A stretch of 64,000 nucleotides of DNA from Pseudocitrobacter vendiensis (GCF_943590815.1 NZ_CALSBS010000006.1:1-64000); one strand, 5' to 3'; counted from the stretch's first letter, positions 31,349 through 41,114 are shown. Numbers and translations are program-made. Notes: a model not told the origin generated them from the sequence alone.

Positions 31349-32890
31349 ATGCGTCTTGAAGTCTTTTGTGAGGACCGCCTCGGTCTGACACGTGAATTAC
31401 TCGATTTGTTGGTACTGCGCGGCATTGATTTGCGCGGAATCGACATTGACCCTATTGGCCGAATCTACCTCAATTTTGCCGAGCTGGAGTTCACCAGCTT
31501 TAGCACCTTAATGGCGGAGATCCGCCGCATTGCGGGTGTGACTGACGTGCGCACCGTGCCGTGGATGCCCTCAGAACGTGAGCACCTGGCATTAAGCGCG
31601 CTACTCGAAGCGATGCCCGAGCCGGTGCTCTCGCTCGATACCCGCAGTAAAATCGAACGCACTAACCCGGCAAGCTGCCAGCTGTTTGGCATGAGCGCCG
31701 ACAAAATGCGCAACCACAACGCCAGCCAGCTCATCAGTGGCTTCAACTTCCAGCGCTGGCTGGAGAGCGAGCCGGTGGAAACACAGGCGGAACACGTGGT
31801 GATTAACGGGCAAAACTTTTTACTGGAAATCACCCCGGTATACATGAGTGGCGAGCATGAGCAACGTATTCTTGCCGGTGCCGTTGTGATGCTGCGATCG
31901 ACCGTTCGTATGGGCCGTCAGTTACAGACGCAGACGCCACAAGATGTAAGCGCATTCAGCCAGATCGTCGCCGTGAGCCCGAAAATGCGACATGTGGTCG
32001 ATCAGGCGCGCAAACTGGCGCTGTTGACCGCGCCGCTGCTGATCGTCGGTGAAACAGGTACCGGTAAAGATCTGCTGGCGCATGCCTGCCATCTGGCGAG
32101 CCCACGCGCGGCAAAACCGTATCTGGCGCTAAACTGCGCGTCGATTCCGGAAGATGCGGTTGAGAGCGAGCTTTTTGGTCACGCGCCGGAAGGCAAGAAA
32201 GGATTCTTTGAGCAGGCGAATGGCGGTTCGGTACTGCTGGACGAAATTGGCGAGATGTCGCCGCGCATGCAAACCAAGCTGCTACGTTTCCTGAACGACG
32301 GTACTTTCCGCCGCGTCGGGGAAGATCATGAAGTGCACGTTGATGTGCGCGTGATTTGCGCCACGCAGAAAAACCTGGTGGAGCTGGTGCAGAAAGGGTT
32401 ATTCCGTGAAGATCTCTACTATCGTTTGAACGTCCTGACGTTGAATCTGCCGCCGCTGCGCGACCGTCCACAAGACGTGATGCCGCTGACCGAGCTGTTC
32501 GTGGCGCGCTTTGCCGATGAGCAGGGGATCTCTCGTCCGAAACTTTCTGCCGATCTCAGTAATGTGTTAACCCGTTACGGTTGGCCGGGCAACGTTCGCC
32601 AGCTGAAAAACGCGGTCTATCGCGCGTTAACGCAGCTGGAAGGTTACGAATTGCGTCCAAATGATGTGCTGCTGCCGGATTATGACGTTACTACCGCGGC
32701 GGTAGGCGAAGAGGCAATGGAAGGTTCGTTAGATGAGATTACTCGCCGCTTTGAGCGTTCGGTGCTGACGCAGCTTTATCGCAGCTTCCCGAGTACGCGT
32801 AAGCTGGCGAAACGTCTTGGCGTATCACATACGGCGATTGCGAATAAACTGCGGGAATACGGTTTAAGCAATAAGAAAAGTGAAGAGTAA
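31349..32890 (+). CDS. tyrR: Transcriptional regulator TyrR
   Basis: A 513-residue regulator of aromatic amino-acid synthesis and transport. It has an N-terminal ACT-type domain (MRLEVFCEDRLGLTRELL), a PAS domain (about 75-190), a AAA+ domain with Walker A GETGTGKD (near 234-241) that binds ATP, and a C-terminal helix-turn-helix (about 480-510, KLAKRLGVSHTAIANKL). The GAFTGA loop of sigma-54 activators is missing, as expected. The ATG at 31349 was preferred over a GTG four codons upstream because it gives the E. coli N-terminus and length. Confidence 0.96.
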   Translation: MRLEVFCEDRLGLTRELLDLLVLRGIDLRGIDIDPIGRIYLNFAELEFTSFSTLMAEIRRIAGVTDVRTVPWMPSEREHLALSALLEAMPEPVLSLDTRSKIERTNPASCQLFGMSADKMRNHNASQLISGFNFQRWLESEPVETQAEHVVINGQNFLLEITPVYMSGEHEQRILAGAVVMLRSTVRMGRQLQTQTPQDVSAFSQIVAVSPKMRHVVDQARKLALLTAPLLIVGETGTGKDLLAHACHLASPRAAKPYLALNCASIPEDAVESELFGHAPEGKKGFFEQANGGSVLLDEIGEMSPRMQTKLLRFLNDGTFRRVGEDHEVHVDVRVICATQKNLVELVQKGLFREDLYYRLNVLTLNLPPLRDRPQDVMPLTELFVARFADEQGISRPKLSADLSNVLTRYGWPGNVRQLKNAVYRALTQLEGYELRPNDVLLPDYDVTTAAVGEEAMEGSLDEITRRFERSVLTQLYRSFPSTRKLAKRLGVSHTAIANKLREYGLSNKKSEE

Positions 32891-32894
32891 ATAA

Positions 32895-32922
32895 AATAGC
32901 CTCCAGTCGGAGGCTATTTTTT
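32895..32922. terminator. Bidirectional terminator between tyrR and tpx
   Basis: AATAGCCTCC, loop AGTC, GGAGGCTATT followed by TTTT serves tyrR, and the preceding A-run gives a U-run on the minus strand for tpx. Confidence 0.88.
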
Positions 32923-32943
32923 CATGCGTAACGCGTTTGCAGC

Positions 32944-33450
32944 TTACGCTTTCAGCGCAGCCAGCGCCGCATCGTAGTCTGGTTCGTTGGTGATTTCGTC
33001 AACCAGTTGGCTGTAAACCACGTTGTCGTTTTCATCAATCACCACAACCGCACGTGCCGCCAGGCCTTTCAGGGCGCCGTCAGCGATACCCACGCCGTAG
33101 GTTTGCAGGAATTCTGGCGCACGCAGGGTGGACAGGGTAACCACGTTGCTCAGGCCTTCTGCGCCGCAGAAGCGAGACTGGGCGAACGGCAGGTCAGCAG
33201 AGACGCACAGCACAACGGTGTTGTTCAGCTCGGAGGCCAGCTGATTGAATTTGCGAACGGATGCCGCGCAAACGCCGGTATCGATGCTCGGGAAAATATT
33301 CAGCACTTTGCGTTTGCCCGCATACTGGCTGAGTGCGACGTCAGAGAGGTCTTTCGCGGTCAGCGTGAAAGGCTGAGCTTTGTCGCCTGCCTGCGGAATA
33401 GCGCCTTGAACAGAAACGGGATTGCCCTGGAAATGTACAGTTTGTGACAT
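32944..33450 (-). CDS. tpx: Lipid hydroperoxide peroxidase Tpx (thiol peroxidase)
   Basis: A 168-residue atypical 2-Cys peroxiredoxin. The peroxidatic Cys61 is in DTGVCAASV and the resolving Cys95 in SRFCGAEG. It reduces alkyl and lipid hydroperoxides using thioredoxin. The length equals that of E. coli Tpx. AGGAAG lies 7 bases before the ATG. It is convergent with tyrR and divergent from ycjG. Confidence 0.98.
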   Translation of the reverse strand: MSQTVHFQGNPVSVQGAIPQAGDKAQPFTLTAKDLSDVALSQYAGKRKVLNIFPSIDTGVCAASVRKFNQLASELNNTVVLCVSADLPFAQSRFCGAEGLSNVVTLSTLRAPEFLQTYGVGIADGALKGLAARAVVVIDENDNVVYSQLVDEITNEPDYDAALAALKA

Positions 33451-33549
33451 GATAATCTTCCTGTTTACATATAATTAACGTCGAAACTAGTGTATGTCAT
33501 CAGGTGTTAACACGGCAAACCCTATTTACGGGCTTAAAAGGAGCAGGGG

Positions 33550-34515
33550 ATGAGAAATGTAAGAGTTTTTGAAGAGGCGTGGCCGTTACATACACCGTTT
33601 GTCATTGCCCGCGGTAGCCGCAGCGAGGCGAAAGTGGTCGTGGTTGAGCTGGAGCAGGACGGCATTAAAGGCGTCGGCGAATGTACGCCTTATCCACGCT
33701 ATGGCGAAAGTATCGCCTCGGTAATGGCGCAAATTGTTTCGATTGGCGAACAGCTGGAAAAGGGCCTGACCCGTGAAGCGCTTGCTGAATTACTTCCTGC
33801 AGGGGCGGCACGCAACGCGGTGGATTGTGCGTTGTGGGAGCTTGAGGCTGGCCTTGCGAAAGCGACGGTCCCCGCCATGCTCCATCAGACACTGGCAAAA
33901 ACTGTCACCACGGCGCAAACCGTGGTGATTGGTACGCCGGAGCAGATGGCGGCCAGCGCTAAAGCGCTTTTTGAAGGCGGTGCGCGCCTGTTGAAAGTGA
34001 AACTCGACGATCGCCTGATTGCCGAACGCATGGTGGCTATCCGCGCCGCTGCGCCGGATGCAACATTGATAGTTGATGCTAATGAGTCGTGGCACGGTGA
34101 AGGTCTGGCGGCGCGCTGTCAGTTGTTGGCCGATCTCAACGTTGCGATGCTTGAGCAGCCGCTGCCTGCGACAGATGACAGCGCGCTGGAAAACTTTATT
34201 CATCCGCTGCCTATCTGTGCTGACGAAAGCTGTCATACGCGTGCGAGCTTGCCCGCGCTTCGGGGACGATATGATATGGTCAATATCAAGCTCGATAAAA
34301 CCGGCGGCTTAACCGAAGCGCTGGCGTTGGCACAGGAGGCGCGTGCGCAGGGTTTTTCTCTGATGCTGGGTTGCATGCTCTGCACCTCGCGCGCCATTAA
34401 CGCCGCGTTGTCGCTAACGCCACAGGTCACCTTCGCGGATCTCGATGGCCCAACCTGGCTGGCGGTAGATGCAGAACCCGCGTTACATTTTACCACCGGC
34501 CAGCTTCATCTGTGA
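33550..34515 (+). CDS. ycjG: L-Ala-D/L-Glu epimerase YcjG
   Basis: A 321-residue enolase-superfamily (muconate-lactonising subgroup) epimerase. The catalytic Lys is in LLKVKLDD (about 151), metal ligands are Asp in IVDANESW (about 176) and EQPL, and a second Lys is in NIKLDKTGG. It acts on L-Ala-D-Glu from murein recycling. The 3' end overlaps mpaA by 10 bases, convergent; mpaA frees this dipeptide from the murein peptide. Confidence 0.93.
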   Translation: MRNVRVFEEAWPLHTPFVIARGSRSEAKVVVVELEQDGIKGVGECTPYPRYGESIASVMAQIVSIGEQLEKGLTREALAELLPAGAARNAVDCALWELEAGLAKATVPAMLHQTLAKTVTTAQTVVIGTPEQMAASAKALFEGGARLLKVKLDDRLIAERMVAIRAAAPDATLIVDANESWHGEGLAARCQLLADLNVAMLEQPLPATDDSALENFIHPLPICADESCHTRASLPALRGRYDMVNIKLDKTGGLTEALALAQEARAQGFSLMLGCMLCTSRAINAALSLTPQVTFADLDGPTWLAVDAEPALHFTTGQLHL

Positions 34516-35225
34516 GCCGCGGAACGCCAGCGGAGTAACGCTGTCATCGCGCCGAGGTATTTCTCGCTCGCTTCATCCGAGGAGATGGGCGGAAACTCGG
34601 CGGTGATGCAGTGCAGGCCAATATCGTTACACCAACTGCCAAATGAGCCCGGGGTTTCATACCCGACGCTGCCGACCAGCGGCAGCGCGAAGGATTCAGC
34701 CAGCCAGCGGCCCAGCTCAGTGTGATGCGGGTCCTCAATACAGGCCAGCGGATCGTGAAAAGAGACGACCCAGGCGGGGTGAATCTGATGAATCAGCTGG
34801 CAAAGCGCCTCGCTTTCCGGTTCAGAACCTGGGTTATCACCCGTCAGCAGCACGACGTCACGGCTATCTGCCGAACTGTTCCAGCGATACACGGTCTCAC
34901 CGGCTTTCCAGTTTGCCGACGGGAAATTACGATTTAAATCCACGCCGTTGGCATTAGCGCGTAATCCCAACTGACAGCCATCCGGATTCACCGTTAACAC
35001 CACATGATGCCGCCGTAACTCGGGTGAAAGCGTTCGCAACGCGCAGGAGAGGGTGACGATGGAGGAATTTTCGTCGCCATGCGTCCCGGCAATGATTAAC
35101 CCGCTGGTATGATCGGCGAGCGGTGCGGGAAACCAGATAAGTGGTGCGCCCAAAAGTGAACGACCATAGTGTTGCGTGCCGGGCGGAAAAGCGCCCCGCT
35201 GGGCGCGAGGACGAGTGGCGGACAT
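34506..35225 (-). CDS. mpaA: Murein tripeptide amidase MpaA
   Basis: A 239-residue M14-family zinc carboxypeptidase that splits L-Ala-gamma-D-Glu-meso-diaminopimelate between D-Glu and Dap in the cytoplasm. Zinc ligands are in AGTHGDEN (His and Glu), with the later His in SFHDPL and the catalytic Glu in ITAEFPP. The start at 35225 (MSATRPRAQRG) was chosen to match the family; the longer frame adds 17 unlikely residues. Confidence 0.94.
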   Translation of the reverse strand: MSATRPRAQRGAFPPGTQHYGRSLLGAPLIWFPAPLADHTSGLIIAGTHGDENSSIVTLSCALRTLSPELRRHHVVLTVNPDGCQLGLRANANGVDLNRNFPSANWKAGETVYRWNSSADSRDVVLLTGDNPGSEPESEALCQLIHQIHPAWVVSFHDPLACIEDPHHTELGRWLAESFALPLVGSVGYETPGSFGSWCNDIGLHCITAEFPPISSDEASEKYLGAMTALLRWRSAAHR

Positions 35226-35402
35226 AGAGAATCCTGATGATGAGTGTTGATATAAGCAGTGTTGTGCAAAATTCACCGTGAATCAAATGGTTTCCGTGTC
35301 AGAAAAACATTCGTTATATCAATTTTATGTGATAAGCCGTTTGCATTTAAGACGCCTGAAACAAATAATATTTTCATCAAGTTGGCTCATTAAGGGGATG
35401 TC

Positions 35403-37019
35403 ATGAAGTATCCTTTCACGTTGTCGTGCTGTGCGTTGTGGCTCGGTAGTCTGAGTTCTGTTGCCCTGGCGGCAGAGGTTCCTGCCGGGACGGCGCTGGC
35501 AGCGAAGCAGGAGCTGGTTCGCCATATTAAAGATGAACCCGCTTCTCTGGACCCGGCAAAAGCGGTAGGTCTGCCGGAAATCCAGGTGATCCGTGACCTC
35601 TTCGAAGGGCTGGTTAACCAGGATGAAAAAGGGAACATTGTTCCCGGCGTCGCGACGCGTTGGCAGAGTAATGACCACAAAATTTGGACGTTTACGTTAC
35701 GTAATGACGCCAAATGGTCAGATGGTACGCCGGTTACCGCCGAAGATTTTGTCTACAGCTGGCAGCGTTTGGTTGATCCCAAAACGACGTCACCGTTTGC
35801 CTGGTTTGCGGCACTGGCTGGCATTAATAACGCCCAGGCGATTATTGATGGTAAAGCGAAGCCAGAAACGCTCGGCGTCACGGCAGTCGATGCGCACACC
35901 TTGCGTATCCAACTGGATAAACCGCTGCCATGGTTTGTGAATCTGACAGCCAATTTCTCGCTCTATCCGGTGCAAAAAGCCAATGTTGAAAGCGATAAAA
36001 ACTGGACGCGTCCGGGCAAGCTGATTGGCAATGGCGCGTATGTGCTCACCGACCGTGTAGTGAATGAAAAGCTGGTGGCGACGCCTAACGTTCACTACTG
36101 GGATAACGCGAAGACGGTTATCAAGAAGGTTACCTTCTTACCGATCAATCAGGAGTCATCGGCCACGAAACGTTATCTGGCCGGAGATATCGATATTACC
36201 GAGTCCTTCCCGAAAAATCTGTATAAGAAACTACTGAAGGATATTCCGGGGCAGGTCTATACCCCGGCCCAGCTCGGGACTTACTATTATGCCTTCAATA
36301 CCCAGAAAGGGCCGACCGCGGATGCGCGCGTCCGTTTAGCGCTGAGCATGACCATTGACCGTCGCATTATTGCGGAGAAGGTACTGGGTACCGGCGAAAA
36401 ACCGGCGTGGCACTTTACCCCAGATGTCACCGCCGGATTTAAAGCCGAGCCTACCCAAATGGAGCAAAGCAGTCAGGAAGAACTGAATGCGCAGGCGAAA
36501 ACGCTGCTTCAGGCTGCGGGATATGGCCCGAATCGCCCGTTGAATCTGACGTTGCTGTATAACACCTCGGAAAACCACCAGAAGATTGCGATTGCGGTGG
36601 CATCCATGTGGAAGAAAAACCTGGGTGTGGATGTGAAACTGCAAAATCAGGAGTGGAAAACCTATATCGACAGCCGTAACACCGGCAATTTCGATGTGAT
36701 CCGCGCATCCTGGGTGGGGGACTATAACGAACCGTCAACCTTCCTGTCGCTACTGACGTCGAACAATACCGGGAATATTTCACGCTTCAGTAACCCGGCG
36801 TATGACAAAGTGGTGAATCAGGCTACGCTTGAGAACACTGAAAAAGCGCGGAATGCGGATTACAACGAAGCAGAGAAAATTCTCGCTGAGAAAGCCCCTA
36901 TTGCGCCGATTTATCAGTATACCAATGGCCGCTTAATTAAACCGTGGCTGAAGGGTTACCCCATCGAGAACCCGGAAGACGTGGCGTATACACGTACAAT
37001 GTATATTGTGAAGCACTAA
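35403..37019 (+). CDS. mppA: Murein tripeptide-binding protein MppA
   Basis: A 538-residue periplasmic binding protein of the OppA family. The signal peptide ends near ALAAEV (about residue 22). It binds L-Ala-gamma-D-Glu-meso-Dap and passes it to the Opp permease. Together with mpaA and ycjG it groups three murein-recycling steps. In E. coli ynaI, uspE and fnr follow; here an MHYT gene follows. Confidence 0.95.
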   Translation: MKYPFTLSCCALWLGSLSSVALAAEVPAGTALAAKQELVRHIKDEPASLDPAKAVGLPEIQVIRDLFEGLVNQDEKGNIVPGVATRWQSNDHKIWTFTLRNDAKWSDGTPVTAEDFVYSWQRLVDPKTTSPFAWFAALAGINNAQAIIDGKAKPETLGVTAVDAHTLRIQLDKPLPWFVNLTANFSLYPVQKANVESDKNWTRPGKLIGNGAYVLTDRVVNEKLVATPNVHYWDNAKTVIKKVTFLPINQESSATKRYLAGDIDITESFPKNLYKKLLKDIPGQVYTPAQLGTYYYAFNTQKGPTADARVRLALSMTIDRRIIAEKVLGTGEKPAWHFTPDVTAGFKAEPTQMEQSSQEELNAQAKTLLQAAGYGPNRPLNLTLLYNTSENHQKIAIAVASMWKKNLGVDVKLQNQEWKTYIDSRNTGNFDVIRASWVGDYNEPSTFLSLLTSNNTGNISRFSNPAYDKVVNQATLENTEKARNADYNEAEKILAEKAPIAPIYQYTNGRLIKPWLKGYPIENPEDVAYTRTMYIVKH

Positions 37020-37031
37020 GCCTACGATCAT

Positions 37032-37065
37032 CCCCTGACACACCACTGTGCGTCAGGGGCTTTTT
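37032..37065 (+). terminator. Terminator of mppA
   Basis: CCCCTGACACAC and GTGCGTCAGGGG pair around CACT (one mismatch) and are followed by C and TTTTT. It reaches the 3' end of the convergent MHYT gene. Confidence 0.88.
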
Positions 37066-39202
37066 ACGCATGTTTCATCATATTTCTTCGAATGGGAACA
37101 GGCGGCGCAACGCTGCTCGTGGTCGTGATATTAAACGGCATTCGGTTTAATGTGGCGTCAATATCCTGAGGGGGTACCGGCTCAGAGAAGAGTGAACCCT
37201 GCAAGGCATCACACCCCAGTTGGGTCAGCAAACGCTGTTGTTCCTCCGTTTCAATACCCTCCGCCACGACATTCATGTTCATTGAATGTGCGATATGAAT
37301 TATCGATGAGACAATTTTTACATTTTTACTGTCATCACGAATATCTTTCATAAAGCTGCGATCTATTTTTAGCTCGCGGGCGGGCAGGTTTTGTAACAGC
37401 AACATATTGGAATAGCCGGTTCCAAAGTTATCGATAGATACGGTCAAACCAATGCGGTTGAAGTCATGGAATATCTGTAAGTTGCGATCGAGACCGCGCA
37501 TGGCTGTCGTTTCGGTTAATTCAATGGTTAGCCGAAGCGGTGAAAGATGATATCGTGAAAGCGTATTGCACAGTAATTCGTAGATATTCTGCTGTTCGAA
37601 CTGGTTAGCCGAAATATTAATGGAAAGCGTCCAGTCATCATGACCCTCTTTGCTCCACTGACGCAGTTGCTTGCAGGCCTGGTCGATTGCCCAGTTGCCC
37701 ACAGGAAGAATTAAACCGGTATTTTGCAAGGTGGGTAAAAACACACTCGGCAGTAAAATCCCTTTTTTGGGATGACGCCAGCGCAGCAACGCCTCAAAAC
37801 CGTAAATGCGATTTTCCTGAACGTGATATTTGGGCTGATACCACAGCTCAAACTGGTTACGCTCCAGCGCCTGTGTAAGGTCCTGTAACAGATGCACCCC
37901 TTGCCATGAGTTATCGAGCATCGCATCACCATAGACCGCCCAGCCGTTGCGCCCATTGCGTTTGACATGGTACATCGCGGTGTCCGCGCACAGTTTGAGT
38001 TCCTGCGGAGAATCACCATCGGCAGGATACATACTGATGCCCGCGCTCAGAGAGATTTGCAGGATCTGGCCGGAGTGATAAAAAGGCCGGCGAATGCTCT
38101 CGACCATGCGATTACACAGTTCCGCCAGTTCAGATTCGGTGCTATGAGGCGCCAGCAGAATAAACTCGTCGCCGCCAATGCGGGCCAGGGTCATTTTAGG
38201 CGGCAGGAAACTACTCAGCCGATTGGCAACGGAAACCAGCAGGTTGTCGCCTACGTGGTGCCCCCAGGCATCGTTAATCAGCTTGAAGCGGTCGAGATCC
38301 ATCAGCACTAAGCCAAACTCAGCGCCGGTGAGTCGCGCCTGTTGCAGACAGGCAAGAAGCCGCATGTCTATCTGGCTACGATTCGCTAATCCTGTCAGCC
38401 CGTCATAGCGTGCCTGCTGTTCGAGCTGCTTATTGAGTCGTTGCAGGTTCTCGGTCAGGCGGGTAGTGCGCATTTGCGAATCCACCATCGAAATGACCAG
38501 CATCGTCCCCAATAGCAGTAGCGTGATGGCAGAAACCCAGACCGAAAGCCCTTCTTCACCAACCTGATGGGCGTGGTTGATCATCATATGGGCATGGCTT
38601 GAAAACGTGGCCGCGCTCATCCCGGTGTAGTGCATCGCAGCGATGGCGATGCCCATGGCTATTGCTGCGGCGATACGACAGAGTAGCACGCGCTTGCTGT
38701 TCAAACGTAAGCTAAAGGCCAGCCATAGGCCCACGCAGGAAGCAATAACCGCAATCACCACGGAGATGATAATCCGGGGGATATTCCAGACAATGCCATC
38801 ATGCATCATCAGTGCTGCCATGCCGACGTAGTGCATCGTCACGACGCCGCTACTGAGTAACACAGTCGCGAGCGCCAGCCGTTTTGGCGATAATGTGGGC
38901 CCGGCTACGGCGATGTTAATCGCCAGCGTGGCTGCAAGAATGGCTGCCAGCAGCGAGATCAGGGTTAATTCCAGGTGATAGCTCATCTCCATCGGCATTT
39001 TCATCGCCAGCATACCGATGAAATGCATTGACCAGATGCCAATCCCCAACGTTGCGCCACCTGATACGCGCCAGAACATGGCCGCGTTTTTATTAGATGC
39101 GGCAATTTTCCCAGCGCTATCAAGGGCAACGAAAGATGCGATGAACGCCACCAAAAATGAAATGCCAACCAGAACCGGGTCCCACGAAACATGTAGCATC
39201 AT
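37064..39202 (-). CDS. MHYT-GGDEF-EAL cyclic-di-GMP signalling protein
   Basis: About 712 residues. The N-terminal half (to about 250) is an MHYT sensor with seven hydrophobic helices and the motifs MHFIGM, MHYVGM and MHYTGM, thought to bind copper and sense oxygen, CO or NO. A GGDEF domain (about 265-430) has an intact GGDEF. The EAL domain (about 440-695) keeps EALLRW, but the metal motif DDFGTG reads DNFGTG (bases 37427-37429) and QGYLF reads QGSLF. Diguanylate cyclase activity is plausible; phosphodiesterase activity may be reduced. The start is uncertain: GTG at 39211 or ATG at 39202, the latter with GGA 4 bases upstream. It lies where E. coli has ynaI-fnr-dgcM. Confidence 0.88.
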   Translation of the reverse strand: MMLHVSWDPVLVGISFLVAFIASFVALDSAGKIAASNKNAAMFWRVSGGATLGIGIWSMHFIGMLAMKMPMEMSYHLELTLISLLAAILAATLAINIAVAGPTLSPKRLALATVLLSSGVVTMHYVGMAALMMHDGIVWNIPRIIISVVIAVIASCVGLWLAFSLRLNSKRVLLCRIAAAIAMGIAIAAMHYTGMSAATFSSHAHMMINHAHQVGEEGLSVWVSAITLLLLGTMLVISMVDSQMRTTRLTENLQRLNKQLEQQARYDGLTGLANRSQIDMRLLACLQQARLTGAEFGLVLMDLDRFKLINDAWGHHVGDNLLVSVANRLSSFLPPKMTLARIGGDEFILLAPHSTESELAELCNRMVESIRRPFYHSGQILQISLSAGISMYPADGDSPQELKLCADTAMYHVKRNGRNGWAVYGDAMLDNSWQGVHLLQDLTQALERNQFELWYQPKYHVQENRIYGFEALLRWRHPKKGILLPSVFLPTLQNTGLILPVGNWAIDQACKQLRQWSKEGHDDWTLSINISANQFEQQNIYELLCNTLSRYHLSPLRLTIELTETTAMRGLDRNLQIFHDFNRIGLTVSIDNFGTGYSNMLLLQNLPARELKIDRSFMKDIRDDSKNVKIVSSIIHIAHSMNMNVVAEGIETEEQQRLLTQLGCDALQGSLFSEPVPPQDIDATLNRMPFNITTTSSVAPPVPIRRNMMKHA

Positions 39203-39632
39203 GTCATCCACATTTCTTAGATTTTGGAATTAATCTATCAGGAATAATCTGAAATAAGCTACAGAAATAACATGATAGATCACGGTTTTTTAACGGATTG
39301 ACGGTATTTAACTGAAATAAGTATTGCTGAATCGCGTTAAACTAAAAGGGCGCGGATAATTTATTTTAAAATATCCACATTCGCAGTGTTGTTTAATTTA
39401 TTGCGTGGTTTTAAATTTTATTCAATATGTGAAGTAAACTGGATTGTGAAAGAATATATTCTTGCGTATAGCAATATTTTAAGCATTGGCAATAATGCTT
39501 TTACATTAAAATGCTTTATTGCGCAGATGTGCTGCTTTTATGAGCAATTTCAGCGGGATGGACGTCGGAGTGATTGCGTATACGGAGCAGATGGCTAGAC
39601 TAGCTGAATAGTGAGTTGTCAGTGGAGGTAAA
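39203..39632. other. AT-rich intergenic region, MHYT gene to zntB
   Basis: About 430 bases of AT-rich DNA with no gene I can support. The only longer frame (39386-39598, plus) has an unconvincing composition and no clear start signal. It should hold the divergent promoters of the MHYT gene and zntB. GGAGGT at 39625-39630 is the zntB ribosome binding site. Confidence 0.6.
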
Positions 39633-40616
39633 GTGGAAGCCATAAAGGGATCGGACCTTAACGTACCGGATGCTGTGTTCGCGTGGATACTTGATGGTAA
39701 GGGTGGGGTAAAGCCGCTTGAAGCGAGCGATGTGATCACCAAAGAAAATCCATGCTGGCTGCATCTTAATTACACCAATCCGGACAGCGCGCAATGGCTG
39801 GCGTCGACGCCGCTGCTGCCAAATACCGTGCGTGATGCACTGTCCGGTGAAAGCCTGCGCCCGCGCGTGAGTCGGATGGGTGAGGGCACGTTGATTACGC
39901 TGCGCTGTATCAACGGCAGCACCGATGAGCGCCCCGATCAACTGGTGGCGATGCGTCTTTATATGGATGAGCGGCTCATCGTCTCCACGCGTCAACGCAA
40001 AGTGCTGGCGCTGGATGATGTGATAAGCGATCTCGAAGAAGGTAGCGGGCCGACAGATTGCGGTGGCTGGCTGGTGGATGTCTGCGATGCACTGACCGAT
40101 CACGCGAGCGAATTTATCGAACAACTGCACGATAAAATCATCGATCTGGAAGACAACCTGTTGGAGCAACAAATTCCTCCGCGCGGTTTTTTAGCGCTGC
40201 TGCGTAAACAACTCATTGTGATGCGTCGCTACATGGCTCCCCAGCGCGATGTTTACGCCAGACTGGCAAGCGAACGTCTGCCGTGGATGACGGACGATCA
40301 TCGCCGCCGTATGCAGGATATCGCCGATCGCCTGGGGCGCGGGCTGGACGAAATTGATGCCTGTATCGCACGAACGGCCGTCATGACTGATGAAATTGCG
40401 CAGGTGATGCAGGAATCCCTCTCTCGTCGAACTTATACCATGTCGTTGATGGCGATGGTTTTTTTACCCACAACCTTTTTAACCGGTTTATTCGGTGTCA
40501 ACCTTGGCGGAATACCCGGTGGCGAATGGCACTTAGGCTTCTACTCCTTTTGTATCATGCTACTGGTACTCGTCGGTGGTGTTACTTGGTGGTTACATCG
40601 CAGTAAATGGCTGTAA
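39633..40616 (+). CDS. zntB: Zinc transporter ZntB
   Basis: A 327-residue CorA-family channel-like transporter for zinc. A long cytoplasmic N-domain (1-265) is followed by two C-terminal helices (about 270-290 and 303-320) joined by the signature GVNLGG. The start is GTG at 39633, with GGAGGT immediately upstream, giving the same length as E. coli ZntB. Confidence 0.95.
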   Translation: MEAIKGSDLNVPDAVFAWILDGKGGVKPLEASDVITKENPCWLHLNYTNPDSAQWLASTPLLPNTVRDALSGESLRPRVSRMGEGTLITLRCINGSTDERPDQLVAMRLYMDERLIVSTRQRKVLALDDVISDLEEGSGPTDCGGWLVDVCDALTDHASEFIEQLHDKIIDLEDNLLEQQIPPRGFLALLRKQLIVMRRYMAPQRDVYARLASERLPWMTDDHRRRMQDIADRLGRGLDEIDACIARTAVMTDEIAQVMQESLSRRTYTMSLMAMVFLPTTFLTGLFGVNLGGIPGGEWHLGFYSFCIMLLVLVGGVTWWLHRSKWL

Positions 40617-40662
40617 AAATTAACCTTTTTAACAGTAATTGAACATAAAAACGGCAATTAAA

Positions 40663-40676
40663 TTGAGCGAGGTCAA
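40663..40676 (+). promoter_or_regulatory. FNR box of fnrS
   Basis: TTGAGCGAGGTCAA fits the FNR consensus TTGAT-N4-ATCAA, with both central variants symmetrical. Its centre is 42-43 bases upstream of the predicted fnrS start, the position of class II FNR activation. Confidence 0.75.
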
Positions 40677-40711
40677 TAAACGCTACCCCCAATCAGGGCA
40701 ATATCTCTCTC

Positions 40712-40834
40712 GCAGGTGAATGCAACGTCAAGCGATGGGCGTTGCGCTCCATATTGTCTTACTTCCTTTTTTTGAATTACTGCATAGCACAATTGATTCG
40801 TACGACGCCGGCTTGAATAGTCGGCTTTTTTTTT
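40712..40834 (+). ncRNA. fnrS: Small regulatory RNA FnrS
   Basis: The segment starting GCAGGTGAATGCAACG and containing GCGATGGGCGTTGC closely matches the E. coli Hfq-dependent sRNA FnrS, which is induced without oxygen by FNR and represses genes of aerobic metabolism. It ends in a terminator hairpin (GCCGGCTTGAATAGTCGGC) and nine or more Ts. Its place between zntB and dbpA is also the E. coli position. Confidence 0.93.
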
Positions 40835-40891
40835 ACCTGAATGCCTGCGGCATCTACCCTTAAAGAACCAACCTGATTTTCAGAGGGGAAG

Positions 40892-41086
40892 ATGATGTAC
40901 CAGGTTTTACGACTCAACGCCCACCTTCACATTCATTCGATTCCGACCGATCCCATTCCGGTAGAGCCGCCTCCGGGGCGAGATCCCATCCCGCGTCCGC
41001 AGCCCATGCCGGACCCTCCACCGGACGAAGAACCGATTAAATTGTCGCATCAGACGCGCAGATCTGCGAGGATACGCGCCTGCTGA
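40892..41086 (+). CDS. Small proline-rich protein, unrecognised
   Basis: A 64-residue frame with a strong GAGGGG just upstream of two tandem ATGs (40892 and 40895). The middle is strikingly rich in Pro, Asp and Glu (IPVEPPPGRDPIPRPQP, then MPDPPPDEEPIK) and the end is basic (RRSARIRAC). There is no signal peptide or membrane segment. It lies between fnrS and dbpA. The regular composition and good ribosome site argue for a real gene; function unknown. Confidence 0.5.
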   Translation: MMYQVLRLNAHLHIHSIPTDPIPVEPPPGRDPIPRPQPMPDPPPDEEPIKLSHQTRRSARIRAC

Positions 41087-41114
41087 CGATAGCTTTTTAC
41101 CGCGAGAAAATATT

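Noticed and set aside
39386-39598. 70-residue plus-strand frame before zntB
   Set aside because: AT-rich with a Cys/Phe/Ile-heavy composition, no ribosome site, and no family features.
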